From positions 1 through 36,109 of the forward strand of contig JAGROY010000098.1 in assembly GCA_020439995.1 (NCBI GenBank): a DNA stretch of 36,109 nucleotides, in the 5' to 3' direction. Of the stretch, positions 1 to 8,005 are shown piece by piece. Source of the DNA: Verrucomicrobiia bacterium. Lineage in GTDB: Bacteria; Verrucomicrobiota; Verrucomicrobiia; Verrucomicrobiales; DEV007. A program made the translations under genes and the position numbers. Within the stretch, counting starts at the first letter, position 1. Each line of letters opens with the position of its first letter. The notes below the pieces were generated by a model that worked only from the letters and a program-made list of their open reading frames with translations, was not told the origin of the DNA and searched no databases.

Positions 1-289
1 CCAACAGAATACCAACTGATTCCTGATTCTGAAACTCACTCATGTCCAGTCGCACCAAGTGTTCTTCGCTGAAAAGGTAGCGCGTGAATGCCAGGGTCAG
101 TTCCGTTTTCCCAACACCTGTGGGGCCAAGAAACAGGAACGTTCCTTTGGGACGTGAGGGATCTGTGAGTCCGAATTCTCCATCCAGCAATGTCTCGACC
201 ACTTGCGGAATGACATTGGGCTGCCCGATCACTTGACTGCGCAAGAGGCCCGCGAGTGCCATCAATCGTTCTGGATCGCAGTTTATCAC
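1..289 (-). CDS. ClpB/ClpA-type AAA+ ATPase, partial (N-terminal part only)
   Basis: The minus strand reads an open frame from a GTG at 289 that runs off the left edge. The 96 visible residues contain VIGQPNVIPQVVETLL, LGPTGVGKTE (Walker A) and VRLDMSEF, which match the start of the second nucleotide-binding domain (D2) of ClpB/ClpA unfoldases. The frame begins directly at D2, with no Clp N-domain or D1 before it, so it looks like a single-ring Clp ATPase. The GTG overlaps the TGA of the upstream lipoprotein gene by 4 bases (GTGA), implying translational coupling within the conjugation operon. Family assignment is secure; its job here is not known. A role in unfolding or assembling transfer proteins is inference. 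Confidence 0.85.
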   Translation of the reverse strand, partial: MINCDPERLMALAGLLRSQVIGQPNVIPQVVETLLDGEFGLTDPSRPKGTFLFLGPTGVGKTELTLAFTRYLFSEEHLVRLDMSEFQNQESVGILL

Positions 290-924
290 GGTGCCTTGGT
301 TTCGAGGTTGTCGCCCCAGTTCTTCAGAGCATTGGGTGCAGGATTCTGTGAGCTATTCACGGATGTTTCGGAAATCGATTGGCGACGCTTCAGAACGGTG
401 TTCTCAGCTTTCAGCGCCTGAACTTGGCGCTCCAACTGGTCGACAGCACCGCCACTGGTCGCGGAATCTGCTAGCTTCCGTTGCGCCTTGCCCAGCATTT
501 GAGTGAGTTCATCGCTGGCTTGCTCTAGCCCTGCCGAAAGCTCTAGCTGATGATTCAACTCGGCTCTCACTGCTGCCGATTCAGGTGCTGGCTTAAAAGC
601 AGAATCGACGACCCGATTGACTGGGCCAGTGCTGGCAAGCGGCGGTTGATCACGCGCTAGATTCCACCGGCTCGGTTTCTCCAGGCGATAGACGCGGTGG
701 GCTTCATGCATCGTTGAGTCGCCACGTCCGTTCACGGTTCGACCTATGTGATAGGTCTTCACGAATTCATCTGTGCGAACGCGTTCGATATCCCGTGGTT
801 TGAGATAATCGTGTCGAACTTTGGCTTGAGAGACGACATTCTGTGCAAGAGGTGTCGGCTTCGGTGGCGTGCTGCACGCCGCGAGTCCAAGCACACACAC
901 GACCGATAGTTTGAGGGGATTCAT
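286..924 (-). CDS. Coiled-coil lipoprotein of the conjugation operon
   Basis: This 212-residue protein begins with a lipoprotein signal ending in the lipobox LAAC (Cys17), so it is probably anchored in the outer or inner membrane facing the periplasm. Residues about 120-180 are rich in Glu, Leu and Gln with heptad-like spacing (LERQVQALKAENTVLKRR), suggesting a coiled coil. I chose the ATG at 924 because it starts the signal peptide and lies one base after the stop of the VirB10-like gene; a longer frame upstream overlaps that gene. By position it could play the part of TrbH or VirB7 or TraV, the small lipoproteins of T4SS cores, but there is no recognisable sequence match, so the function is inferred from context. 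Confidence 0.7.
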   Translation of the reverse strand: MNPLKLSVVCVLGLAACSTPPKPTPLAQNVVSQAKVRHDYLKPRDIERVRTDEFVKTYHIGRTVNGRGDSTMHEAHRVYRLEKPSRWNLARDQPPLASTGPVNRVVDSAFKPAPESAAVRAELNHQLELSAGLEQASDELTQMLGKAQRKLADSATSGGAVDQLERQVQALKAENTVLKRRQSISETSVNSSQNPAPNALKNWGDNLETKAP

Positions 925-925
925 G

Positions 926-2089
926 TCAAGATTCTTTGGATTGTAGGGTTTGTGCTTCGAAGCGTGCTCGGATTGCCCGTTCAAGAGCCGCACGCTCTTC
1001 AAGCGGGTCGCGGTGTTCAGGTGCGGGTGACGATGCAGTGCTTCCTTGAGTGGGTTTCTGCCAGGAATTGACCGGACGTTGGTTTTGTTTGAGTCCAGCG
1101 ACACTTGCCAGCTTTGGCTCGAACACTTGCAGGGTGTAGATGTAGAACTCGGTTCCTGCGGGAACTCGGACGAAGAGCCCGTCGCCCTCGATCTGATCGA
1201 GCATGAGCTTTGCATAGCGATCGGCAACAGATGAGCCCCCATCCAGCGCTGCGTTCGTCAATGAGTTGTTCTCATACTCACCCAAGACCGTCTTCGTAGT
1301 GCTCTTGGCATTGCCTGCTGCGCCAGCCAACGCCGTCGCGGCGAACATCTTGAACTCAAGATATTCGTCCGATTTCTCAACCGTTCCTCGAATGCCGGCC
1401 GACCCATCGGTGATCGAGAAGCTGTCTTTGTCAGGATCGTAATCCCTATCGAGCGCAATGCCATTGATCCGAACTTCTCGGCCATCCTGCCAAACGAACG
1501 TCCACGTGCCGGTCACTTCGATCCGATTGCGCACACGTCCGCGCTTAGCGAAGCAATGTACCTCCGTTCCTGCGGGAACGATCAAGTTCTGGTTGTGCCA
1601 GACATCATCAGTCACGAAGCCAACGACTGGCGTTTCGAGTGAGCTGCTATCGACCGTGATCACCAACTGACAAGGAATCAGCGTTCCCATGGGAGCGAAG
1701 GTCCGAGGAGGCTTGACCGGATCTGGTGCCGGAGCTTCATCCTTTGTCTTGGTGAACAGATGCACGAGTTCGGGCAATGGCGCTGGCTTTTTAGGAGATT
1801 CCTTCGAGACCACTTGCTTTTGCTGTGATGGCGACTTCTCCGGCGGCGGATTGAACTTCTTCAGCTCGCCTTCCTTCACCCATTCGGAAGTGATCGGAGC
1901 ATCTGGATCGGGCCCCGTTTGCTCCGGGGACATCTGACCCAGGACATTGACGCCTTCCTTTGCTTCCGCTTCCATCGCCTTGTGCTCGCGATAAGTGCGC
2001 ACGAAGTAGAAGAACGTGAACATCGCGATGAGAAAGAGTATCGCCCCTCCCGCAGGAGTTTTGAAAAATCCAATAATACGACCGATCAC
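926..2089 (-). CDS. TrbI/VirB10-like T4SS channel protein
   Basis: This 387-residue protein has one membrane segment near residues 14-31, then a proline- and lysine-rich stretch (about 60-130) that would cross the periplasm, then a VirB10-type C-terminal domain. That domain shows GTLIPCQLV, IVPAGTEVHC, DGREVRINGIALD and near the end LFVRVPAGTEFYIYTLQVF, the typical beta-barrel repeats of VirB10/TrbI. VirB10 proteins link the inner-membrane complex to the outer-membrane pore of the conjugation channel. The start overlaps the stop of the VirB9-like gene by 4 bases (ATGA). Length and domain order are normal for the family. Confidence 0.88.
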   Translation of the reverse strand: MIGRIIGFFKTPAGGAILFLIAMFTFFYFVRTYREHKAMEAEAKEGVNVLGQMSPEQTGPDPDAPITSEWVKEGELKKFNPPPEKSPSQQKQVVSKESPKKPAPLPELVHLFTKTKDEAPAPDPVKPPRTFAPMGTLIPCQLVITVDSSSLETPVVGFVTDDVWHNQNLIVPAGTEVHCFAKRGRVRNRIEVTGTWTFVWQDGREVRINGIALDRDYDPDKDSFSITDGSAGIRGTVEKSDEYLEFKMFAATALAGAAGNAKSTTKTVLGEYENNSLTNAALDGGSSVADRYAKLMLDQIEGDGLFVRVPAGTEFYIYTLQVFEPKLASVAGLKQNQRPVNSWQKPTQGSTASSPAPEHRDPLEERAALERAIRARFEAQTLQSKES

Positions 2090-3084
2090 TTCGAACCTCC
2101 TTCGTTGGTCTCCTGCTCAGGGAACAGTCCGCCATCAGGGCCATCGTCGCCTGCCATGTAGATGTTGTCAGGTGGTGCGATCACCAGTCCGAGGGCATCG
2201 GCTAAGGCAGGGTCATCAATGCACGGTGCGTATGCAGGCATGATCAATCGATGCTCGTTCTTGATGCTCAGGTGGGCTCGCTCGCCCTCGATGCCTCCGC
2301 GAATGATGACGTGCAGCGGAATCTTTCCATTCGGCGGGATCTCCGCCGCCGAGTCTACGAGCGCCGCTGGGTAGGTGCGCGATCCGACTTTCACTTGCAG
2401 GGATCCTGGATCGAATTGCAGCGCTTTGTCGGTGCTATTCGCGATGTAGGCATTGAGGAAGTTGGCGTCTTCGTCAGGGAAGCGATGCAAGTGAGTCACG
2501 ACGGTGGCGACTTGCCCGTCGTCATGCCGGAACTCGACTTTGAGGCTTTCGACATTCTGATAGAGATGTGGAACGGCATTTCGGAACGTTCGCTCGTTCT
2601 TGCCCAGCTTCAGCAAGTTGAACAGTCGGGCGGTGCCCGGATCGAGTTTGCGTTCCGCGATCACGTCGGAATCGACCGCTCGTGCCAGTCTGGCTGCTTC
2701 GATCGCGCTCGGGTCGAACAAATGAACGGTCACGGGCGGATCCGCAGATGGTTTGAGATGAAGGACGAAGAGGTCGTCCTTGCCTAACAACACCGAGACG
2801 AAGGCCTCTTTATCGGGCACGAGATTGCGTAGCGTCAGGACACGTGATCCCTCGGGATGCGCGTAATGATAAGTTCCCGGCACGTCACCTTTGGTGAGTC
2901 CATAGCCGAATAGGCCTTGGATAGAACGCGGGAATTGGACGGTGGTAGCGGTTTTTACGCCGACGGGGATCACCAGAGGAGTGTCGCGGTCGAGCGTGAA
3001 GCGTTCGACCGGTTTTCCTGCCGCGTGGTGAACGAGAAATCCTGTGACGAGGATACATAGGTGGAGTTGGTGGATGGTTTTCAT
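2086..3084 (-). CDS. TrbG/VirB9-like (or TraK-like) periplasmic T4SS core protein
   Basis: This 332-residue protein has a cleavable-looking signal peptide (residues 1-23, ending HHAAG). The N-terminal part contains TTVQFPRSIQGLFGYGLT and a beta-rich region of the kind seen in VirB9/TraK proteins, which form the outer-membrane ring with VirB10. The C-terminal half (about residues 185-290) is a second beta-rich module without a motif I recognise. The call rests on the signal peptide, the N-terminal pattern and the fixed position between the VirB8-like and VirB10-like genes. The ATG overlaps nothing upstream except the last bases of the VirB8-like gene (3081-3084). VirB9 versus TraK cannot be decided by eye. 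Confidence 0.6.
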   Translation of the reverse strand: MKTIHQLHLCILVTGFLVHHAAGKPVERFTLDRDTPLVIPVGVKTATTVQFPRSIQGLFGYGLTKGDVPGTYHYAHPEGSRVLTLRNLVPDKEAFVSVLLGKDDLFVLHLKPSADPPVTVHLFDPSAIEAARLARAVDSDVIAERKLDPGTARLFNLLKLGKNERTFRNAVPHLYQNVESLKVEFRHDDGQVATVVTHLHRFPDEDANFLNAYIANSTDKALQFDPGSLQVKVGSRTYPAALVDSAAEIPPNGKIPLHVIIRGGIEGERAHLSIKNEHRLIMPAYAPCIDDPALADALGLVIAPPDNIYMAGDDGPDGGLFPEQETNEGGSK

Positions 3085-3689
3085 AGTGTGGGTTCAGTGG
3101 TGAAGTCGAAGGCGATGGCCACAGTTGGGAATCGCCCGTTTGCTGTCATGTCAGGGTTGAGGATGAATTTGAACTGCGCCTTCACCAGCAAGGCTTCCGT
3201 GAAAGCCTTGCCGCGAAAAACGCCGCTGCGAATGAGTTGGCCTTCCACGCCGGTGAGGACGGAATCGTCGCGGACTTGCAGAACTTGAATCGGGCCCAGC
3301 TCGATCTTCTGGTGGATTTGCTTAGCCTCGAACTCATCCTGTTCGTGTGAGATGGCGTCCATGGCTTTCTGATATGCATCCCGACCGAGAATGCGGCGGA
3401 GTCTCTCTGGGCTATCCGGGCCGTTTGGGGTGCGATTGAAGATGGCTTCCATCGCGAGCCGTGTTTGGGCGGCGTGTACTTCCTTGGCGCTGCCGAAGTC
3501 CATCGCAGCAGGCAGGTAGTAGGTGTGGTTGGCGTCCATGACGAAGAATTGCGGCTTCGCCATGAGGTTCTTCACGAGGCGTTGTCGCTCCCACCAGAAC
3601 CCAACGGTAACGAGAAGTGCGACCCCAAACCAGAACAGGGCCAATTTGTCTTTGTGAATGAAGAGATCGATTGCTTGTGCGCGTTTCAT
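3081..3689 (-). CDS. TrbF/VirB8-like (TraE-like) inner-membrane T4SS protein
   Basis: I set the start at the ATG at 3689 (MKRAQAIDLF), giving 202 residues. A longer frame to 3824 would overlap the upstream gene and adds a low-complexity leader. There is a short cytoplasmic segment, one membrane helix (about residues 18-36) and a periplasmic domain of about 165 residues. That architecture and size match TraE/VirB8/TrbF assembly proteins, which scaffold the inner-membrane part of the conjugation channel. The end overlaps the VirB9-like start by 4 bases. Sequence identity to any one subfamily is not obvious, so the call depends on topology and gene order. Confidence 0.6.
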   Translation of the reverse strand: MKRAQAIDLFIHKDKLALFWFGVALLVTVGFWWERQRLVKNLMAKPQFFVMDANHTYYLPAAMDFGSAKEVHAAQTRLAMEAIFNRTPNGPDSPERLRRILGRDAYQKAMDAISHEQDEFEAKQIHQKIELGPIQVLQVRDDSVLTGVEGQLIRSGVFRGKAFTEALLVKAQFKFILNPDMTANGRFPTVAIAFDFTTEPTL

Positions 3690-3711
3690 AGATTGTGACT
3701 CGGTAAAATAG

Positions 3712-4875
3712 TTAGGCCTGCGTTGCTTTCGCGGCGATGGCTTCAGCCTCTGCGTTGTAGTTGGGTGAGGAGGATCCGCCTCCACTTCCACCGCTGCTCG
3801 AACTTCCTCCCGAGCCTCCTCCACCCTTCTCGGAATTGCTCTTTCCGCCGCCTATCCCACCCGCCATGGAGAATGCGGCCATGCCTGCACCAGCGGCCAT
3901 GCCAGAACTTGGGCCACCCACGGCACCTGCGCCGAAGCCAGCGCCACCGCCAGCCAAGGCACCTCCGATCGCGGCAGCCGCTCCCGCCGCTCCACCACCT
4001 GCGACGGCGCTGCCGCCTAGCATTGCTCCACCGGAAGCACCGCTTGCGGTTCCAACGATGCTTCCGGCAAACCCGCCTAACAAGGCCGCACCAATCTGCG
4101 CGCCACTTGTCAATATGCGGCTCATAATGATCGGAGCACCGATGGTGCTGGAGAGCAGCCAGATCGCTGCCACCAGGATGAAGAAGAGCATTTGCGGTGC
4201 GTAAGATGCCTGACCGAGAACACCGCCAAATTCATAGAGCGTCCGATCTGCCGCCGCTGCCATCAGTGCATCGGTCATCAGGTTGGCGACCGCCCAGCCG
4301 AGCGGCCACATGATCAAGGAAAACAACCCAAGCACATAGCGGACAGCAATCCCGCGTGTGGCGTTCACCATAAGCATCGGCAGGAAGATGGGGGCAAGTG
4401 AGATCCCGAAATAGACCAGAGCCTTGTGGATGAAGTAGGCCCACCAAACAATCACCCAGGCAATCTTCGCAGCGAACCAGATCAGCAATTTGGCGAGTGC
4501 TTCGGCAACCGCTGTTTGGGGATCGAAGATGCGTTCATACCAAGCGCGATCATCGTCGCCGTCCGTTGGATTGGCGATCATTTCACCGAATCGGGTGTGC
4601 GTCTCCCTTGGGTCGGTGCCGAGTCCGGTAACGACATGATCGTTGACCAGATTCCCCAACTCGAATACCCACTCGTCGATATACCCAAGCGTGACGCTGA
4701 GCACGGCGATCGCCACCAACGCTCTGACAATCTCACTGTAGTTGCCGAACATTCCACGATAAGCGGAGAGCAGCAGTCCAAGCACCAATGTCAGATAGGC
4801 AAAGATCAACAGACCTTCGTGAAGTGCCTCGACGTTGGCCTTGAACGTGGGAAAGAGAGTGTCAAAATCGTCCAT
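3712..4875 (-). CDS. TrbL/VirB6-like polytopic membrane protein with Gly-rich tail
   Basis: This 387-residue protein has five or six hydrophobic segments between about residues 20 and 265, including the core KLLIWFAAKIAWVIVWWAYF, typical of TrbL/VirB6 inner-membrane proteins. The last 120 residues are almost entirely Gly, Ala and Ser, including runs such as GGGGSGGSSSSGGSGGG, as in many TrbL tails. VirB6/TrbL proteins sit in the inner membrane and help pass the DNA-protein substrate. It lies between the SSB-like and TrbF-like genes with a 22-base gap downstream. The opposite strand of the Gly-rich tail gives long proline-rich shadow frames that are not genes. Confidence 0.82.
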   Translation of the reverse strand: MDDFDTLFPTFKANVEALHEGLLIFAYLTLVLGLLLSAYRGMFGNYSEIVRALVAIAVLSVTLGYIDEWVFELGNLVNDHVVTGLGTDPRETHTRFGEMIANPTDGDDDRAWYERIFDPQTAVAEALAKLLIWFAAKIAWVIVWWAYFIHKALVYFGISLAPIFLPMLMVNATRGIAVRYVLGLFSLIMWPLGWAVANLMTDALMAAAADRTLYEFGGVLGQASYAPQMLFFILVAAIWLLSSTIGAPIIMSRILTSGAQIGAALLGGFAGSIVGTASGASGGAMLGGSAVAGGGAAGAAAAIGGALAGGGAGFGAGAVGGPSSGMAAGAGMAAFSMAGGIGGGKSNSEKGGGGSGGSSSSGGSGGGSSSPNYNAEAEAIAAKATQA

Positions 4876-4893
4876 GATCGGAAACGGGATCAG

Positions 4894-5247
4894 TTAGGCG
4901 GCAACGGCGTTTGCCTCGACCGGTTTCGGTAGAAGGAACTGCCAGTCCGTGACTCGGATGTAGTTGCGGAAGAACCGTTCGCCGTCTTTCTCCCACTCCG
5001 CGAGTTGCAGCGATCCTTCTATGTAGACCGCCGTGTTGCTCGTGACGTGTTGCTCAAAAGCGACGCCGCGTTTGCCCCAGATTTCGATCTCCACGGCCGT
5101 GAGCCGTTCAATCGTCTCGCCGTTGGCCCGTTCCACGGTTTCGTTGTGGATCAATCGGGCGCGAACGACGATCGAATTGCCCACCCGGGCTGAGCGAGGT
5201 GATTTGGCAATATTGCCAGTGAGTTCGATACGATTACGTCTAAACAT
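4894..5247 (-). CDS. Single-stranded-DNA-binding (SSB-like) OB-fold protein
   Basis: The ATG at 5247 (MFRRNRIEL) gives 117 residues; the longer in-frame extension to 5460 overlaps the trbJ-like gene and is not credible. The pattern RNRIELTGNIAKSPRSARVG, VRARLIHNE, VEIEIWGKRGVAFEQHV and VYIEGSLQLAEWEKDGERF follows the bacterial SSB OB-fold. There is no acidic C-terminal tail like that of housekeeping SSB; the protein ends in VEANAVAA. Its location inside the T4SS operon suggests a dedicated protein for single-stranded DNA during transfer, but that is inference. No clear Shine-Dalgarno precedes the start. Confidence 0.78.
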   Translation of the reverse strand: MFRRNRIELTGNIAKSPRSARVGNSIVVRARLIHNETVERANGETIERLTAVEIEIWGKRGVAFEQHVTSNTAVYIEGSLQLAEWEKDGERFFRNYIRVTDWQFLLPKPVEANAVAA

Positions 5248-5284
5248 GGGTTTCAATGGGTTCGTGGTTCGTGAAGTGTGTGGA

Positions 5285-6133
5285 TCACCATCCGTAGCTG
5301 GAGCGGTCGAGTTTGTAGGTCTCCACATCGGCTCGATTCCCTTCTTCGAACCTTCTGGCACTTTCCTCAGTGCGTGCCTTGGCTTCCGCTTGTGTCTGGT
5401 TCTCGTTCTCCAGGGCTCGTGACTCAGCGTCGCCTCGCGCGATATCAAGTTCACTGTCAATCGCCTGCAATTCGGTTTGTTGACCTAACAAGACGCCCGT
5501 CAGTTTCTTGACTTCGCTATCGGTCTCCGCCGATTGCAATTGTCCTGTCGTCTCTGCGATCTCTCCACGCAGGCGATCGCGCCGTTCGACAACATCTGCT
5601 TTCTTCTCGCGATACTGCTCAATGGTAGCCCTGACCGCATCGTTAGGCTTGTAGCGCTCCGCATCGCGTTTAAATTCTTCTTCGCCAATGGTGATCGTTG
5701 GCTTAATGGGTTGAAAGATTCCAGTGCCATCATAACCAAACCAATCTTCGCCGGTGATATCAGGTAGCTTGGCCTCGATGTCGAGGCCGTCAGTCGCCCT
5801 TCCAAGCTCGGCAAGAAGATCTTTGACTCCAGCCAGATTCAGAATCGATTTGGGATCGCCGAAGCGTTCCAGATAATCGTCCATCTGCGCGATCTGCTCG
5901 TAGAGCTGGTCAATTTGCTCATAGAGTTGCGTGATCTGCTCAATCTGTTTGGTGATTTGAGTCTGCTGATTGGCCTCATGCAGCACTTGCTGAACGTAGT
6001 CGACGGCGTGTGATACACGGTTTGAGGCGATGTGTGCCGCATCAACGACGGGAATGCCGGTGGCATGCAGAGTGCTCGATAGCGACAATGCGAGGATGAG
6101 GAATGACAGAATGTGGATAATGGTTCGATTCAT
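5285..6133 (-). CDS. TrbJ/VirB5-like periplasmic conjugation protein
   Basis: From the ATG at 6133 (MNRTIIHIL) the protein is 282 residues. A signal peptide ends near residue 26 (STLHA) and is followed by GIPVVDAAHIASN, a start typical of mature TrbJ/VirB5 proteins. Residues about 45-95 are glutamine-rich with repeated ITQLYEQIDQLYEQIAQ units, a helical coiled-coil region; a second helical region (about 195-270) is rich in Glu, Arg and Ala. VirB5/TrbJ proteins are secreted minor pilus or adhesion components. I rejected the longer frame to 6304 because it lacks a signal peptide at its front. It is the first clearly recognisable T4SS gene of the operon. Confidence 0.8.
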   Translation of the reverse strand: MNRTIIHILSFLILALSLSSTLHATGIPVVDAAHIASNRVSHAVDYVQQVLHEANQQTQITKQIEQITQLYEQIDQLYEQIAQMDDYLERFGDPKSILNLAGVKDLLAELGRATDGLDIEAKLPDITGEDWFGYDGTGIFQPIKPTITIGEEEFKRDAERYKPNDAVRATIEQYREKKADVVERRDRLRGEIAETTGQLQSAETDSEVKKLTGVLLGQQTELQAIDSELDIARGDAESRALENENQTQAEAKARTEESARRFEEGNRADVETYKLDRSSYGW

Positions 6134-6170
6134 GATGATTGGTGTTCTTGTGTGGTTTGGATGGATGTGA

Positions 6171-6617
6171 TCAACGCCTGCGGGCATTAGCCCGGACGTT
6201 GGTTGATTGGTTTGTGTGAGTCTCTGGCCGGGCGGGCCAGCCATTCGCAACCTGTGCTTTCGCTGCGGGTGGAACTGCGGCCTGAGCAGCAGTGGATTTT
6301 CCAAGGGAGTCTTTCCCGGTCGTCTTGGCTTGCGTCTTGTCCCTCGCTTCCTCAGCGCGCTTTAAAAATGCATGCACCTTGTCAGGTTCGACGGCGAGAC
6401 TCGCATCGTAGACGCTGACCTTTCCGCCGATCTCGATTGCCACGAACTTCTTCTGCTCGCCATTGACTCGCGCTGACATCTGCCGCTGCAATCCACCTTC
6501 TTCGCCCTCGATCGCTCGCACGCGTCCAAGTGTCAGAGCAGTGACTTCACTCCCAGTCACTTCACGAAGTGCTCGGCTGAGTTGGTAGGCCGCTTGTGGT
6601 GTATCAATGCGATTCAT
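6171..6617 (-). CDS. Unknown protein of the conjugation operon
   Basis: This 148-residue frame starts MNRIDTPQAAYQLSRALREVTG. Residues 1-80 could form a small alpha/beta domain (VRAIEGEEGGLQRQMSARVNGEQKKFVAIEIGGKVSVYDASL), and the C-terminal 60 residues are low-complexity, rich in Ala, Lys and Thr. There is no signal peptide or membrane segment, so it is probably cytoplasmic. It sits 13 bases after the preceding gene and 37 bases before the trbJ-like gene, in the same direction, so it is very likely co-transcribed. I do not recognise a family. Confidence 0.65.
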   Translation of the reverse strand: MNRIDTPQAAYQLSRALREVTGSEVTALTLGRVRAIEGEEGGLQRQMSARVNGEQKKFVAIEIGGKVSVYDASLAVEPDKVHAFLKRAEEARDKTQAKTTGKDSLGKSTAAQAAVPPAAKAQVANGWPARPETHTNQSTNVRANARRR

Positions 6618-6629
6618 GTGACGTCTGTT

Positions 6630-6992
6630 CTAGCGTTTGCTTCTAAAGGCATGAGTCTGGCCGATTGCCGGAGCGCTCGGGCGTGGAGGCCAACTGAGGG
6701 CTGCTTGCGCGGTTGCCAGCGGTGTCGATTTCACTGCTAATCTTTCTGCAATCTCGTCGTGCGGCATGCGTGGCATGGCGCCTGAGATGCCTGTATTTGC
6801 AGTGCCTATCGGAGATGCGAAACTGTTTCTCGGTTGCAAGATGCTCGCTCCCAACACGGTGTGTTCCGACGCTCTGGCAGCATGATCAAACTGTCGCTGC
6901 CGCTCTAACGCTTCATCTGCGCGCCGAAACAGTTCATGCTCATTTTCGGCGTGGTGATCGAGCGCTCCTTCGTGATTGAATCGCGATCTCAT
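6630..6992 (-). CDS. Unknown small protein of the conjugation operon
   Basis: This 120-residue frame (MRSRFNHEGALDHHAENEHE) is His-, Glu- and Ala-rich in the first 50 residues and Pro/Ala-rich later. No signal peptide, membrane helix or motif is visible. Its ATG overlaps the stop of the lipoprotein gene by 4 bases (6989-6992), which is the main support that it is real. Function unknown. Confidence 0.55.
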   Translation of the reverse strand: MRSRFNHEGALDHHAENEHELFRRADEALERQRQFDHAARASEHTVLGASILQPRNSFASPIGTANTGISGAMPRMPHDEIAERLAVKSTPLATAQAALSWPPRPSAPAIGQTHAFRSKR

Positions 6993-7429
6993 GGCTCAAG
7001 CACCTCAATGATTTCAGTGTGGGGTTCGATGATCGTTCCGTCCGAGCTAATGTGCTCCGGCACAGGGATCTCATAGTAGGAAGGCGTTAGGGAGCCGACG
7101 CCGCCGAACTCGTCTCCTCGGTGCAGATTCCTTTGCACCCAGTAAAGCCGCTTCACTTCATCACTCCGTCCCTTGTCATAGCCGGAGGTGTAGGCTTTAA
7201 CTTTGCCAGTCTCGCGGGAGTGGTTCAGCAATTCCCCGGCAACCACACCAGTGGCCGCGCCAAGCAGCGCTCCCACCGGTTCACCGTCGCTCAGTTCATG
7301 ACCTATGAATGCGCCCGTGCCAGCGGTCATGGCGTTCGTCGCTGCACGTGGCATGCTGGCACAACTTGCCAGGATGATCATGACAATGACTGTTGAAAGC
7401 CGGGCAATTACTTGTGCGATTGATTTCAT
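6989..7429 (-). CDS. Glycine-zipper outer-membrane lipoprotein
   Basis: The ATG at 7429 (MKSIAQVIA) gives 146 residues with a lipoprotein signal ending in LASC. Residues about 30-70 contain small-residue spacing typical of a glycine-zipper (AMTAGTGAFIGHEL, PVGALLGAATGVVAGELL), as in 17-kDa surface-antigen-like lipoproteins. The C-terminal part is soluble and ends VPEHISSDGTIIEPHTEIIEVLEP. It is the first gene of the minus-strand operon, so its product may act in entry exclusion or in the envelope part of the transfer apparatus; this is inference. A longer frame to 7630 was rejected because it hides the signal peptide. Confidence 0.72.
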   Translation of the reverse strand: MKSIAQVIARLSTVIVMIILASCASMPRAATNAMTAGTGAFIGHELSDGEPVGALLGAATGVVAGELLNHSRETGKVKAYTSGYDKGRSDEVKRLYWVQRNLHRGDEFGGVGSLTPSYYEIPVPEHISSDGTIIEPHTEIIEVLEP

Positions 7430-7575
7430 CGCGAGGTAATTCGCCGTTTGGAGAAAAGCATCACACCTTTTCTGATTTATTTTCTGCGAATTCTCGGTCA
7501 GTCTCCTGGTTCGAACCGTCGATTTCTTCTGCGAAGTCAGGGCGACTGTACAATTCCCCCAAATACAAAAGCACG
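7430..7575. other. Divergent intergenic region between the conjugation operon and the VOC gene
   Basis: 146 bases separate two divergent starts, so promoters for both should lie here. The stretch is AT-richer than its surroundings around 7465-7490, but I see no confident -35/-10 pair, operator or repeat. Confidence 0.4.
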
Positions 7576-7917
7576 ATGAGCGAACACCTTGTACCAATCC
7601 TCCACGTGAAGGATGCCCATGCGACTGCAAAGTGGTACGCCCGGCTTGGCTTCGAAGTTGAGGGCGAGCATCAATTCGCTCCAGGATTGCCCTACTACCT
7701 TTTCTTGAGGCGAGGCAACAACCACCTCCACTTGTCAGAACACAAGGGAGATGCCCGGCCCGATACGCTGGTCTATTTCTACGTCGATGATGTCGATGCC
7801 GTTGCGACTGAGTTTGGTATGAAGGTCAAAGATCAACCATGGGGCTGCCGCGAAATCTGGATAAACGATCCCGATGGGAATCGCCTGCGAATCGGAACCC
7901 GACAGTCGAAAGAGTAG
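7576..7917 (+). CDS. VOC-superfamily protein, bleomycin-resistance/glyoxalase type
   Basis: The ATG at 7576 (MSEHLVPILHVKD) gives 113 residues. The fold signature of the vicinal-oxygen-chelate superfamily is clear: an N-terminal VPILHVKDAHATAKWYARLGFEV, a central LFLRRGNNHLHLSEH, then VYFYVDDVDAVATEFG and EIWINDPDGNRLRIG. Proteins of this size and pattern include antibiotic-binding Ble proteins and small glyoxalase-like enzymes. No active-site set allows me to name a substrate. It stands alone, on the opposite strand from the genes on both sides, and lacks a visible Shine-Dalgarno. The longer frame from 7393 runs through the intergenic region and is not credible. Confidence 0.8.
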   Translation: MSEHLVPILHVKDAHATAKWYARLGFEVEGEHQFAPGLPYYLFLRRGNNHLHLSEHKGDARPDTLVYFYVDDVDAVATEFGMKVKDQPWGCREIWINDPDGNRLRIGTRQSKE

Positions 7918-8005
7918 CGGCGGTGCCGATGAGACTCGATCGCGCTGTTCAGTCAATCGCTGAAACTAGAAGTGGTCATACCATCGAAGTCTGGAGCGGT
8001 GTTAG

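Noticed and set aside
2251..2787. 178-residue plus-strand frame
   Set aside because: Antisense to the VirB9-like gene; no motif and codon pattern of a shadow.
3761..4204. Proline-rich plus-strand frame
   Set aside because: It is the antisense of the Gly/Ala-rich tail of the TrbL-like gene; low complexity only.
4426..4932. 168-residue plus-strand frame
   Set aside because: Antisense to the TrbL-like gene, whose membrane segments and operon position are convincing.
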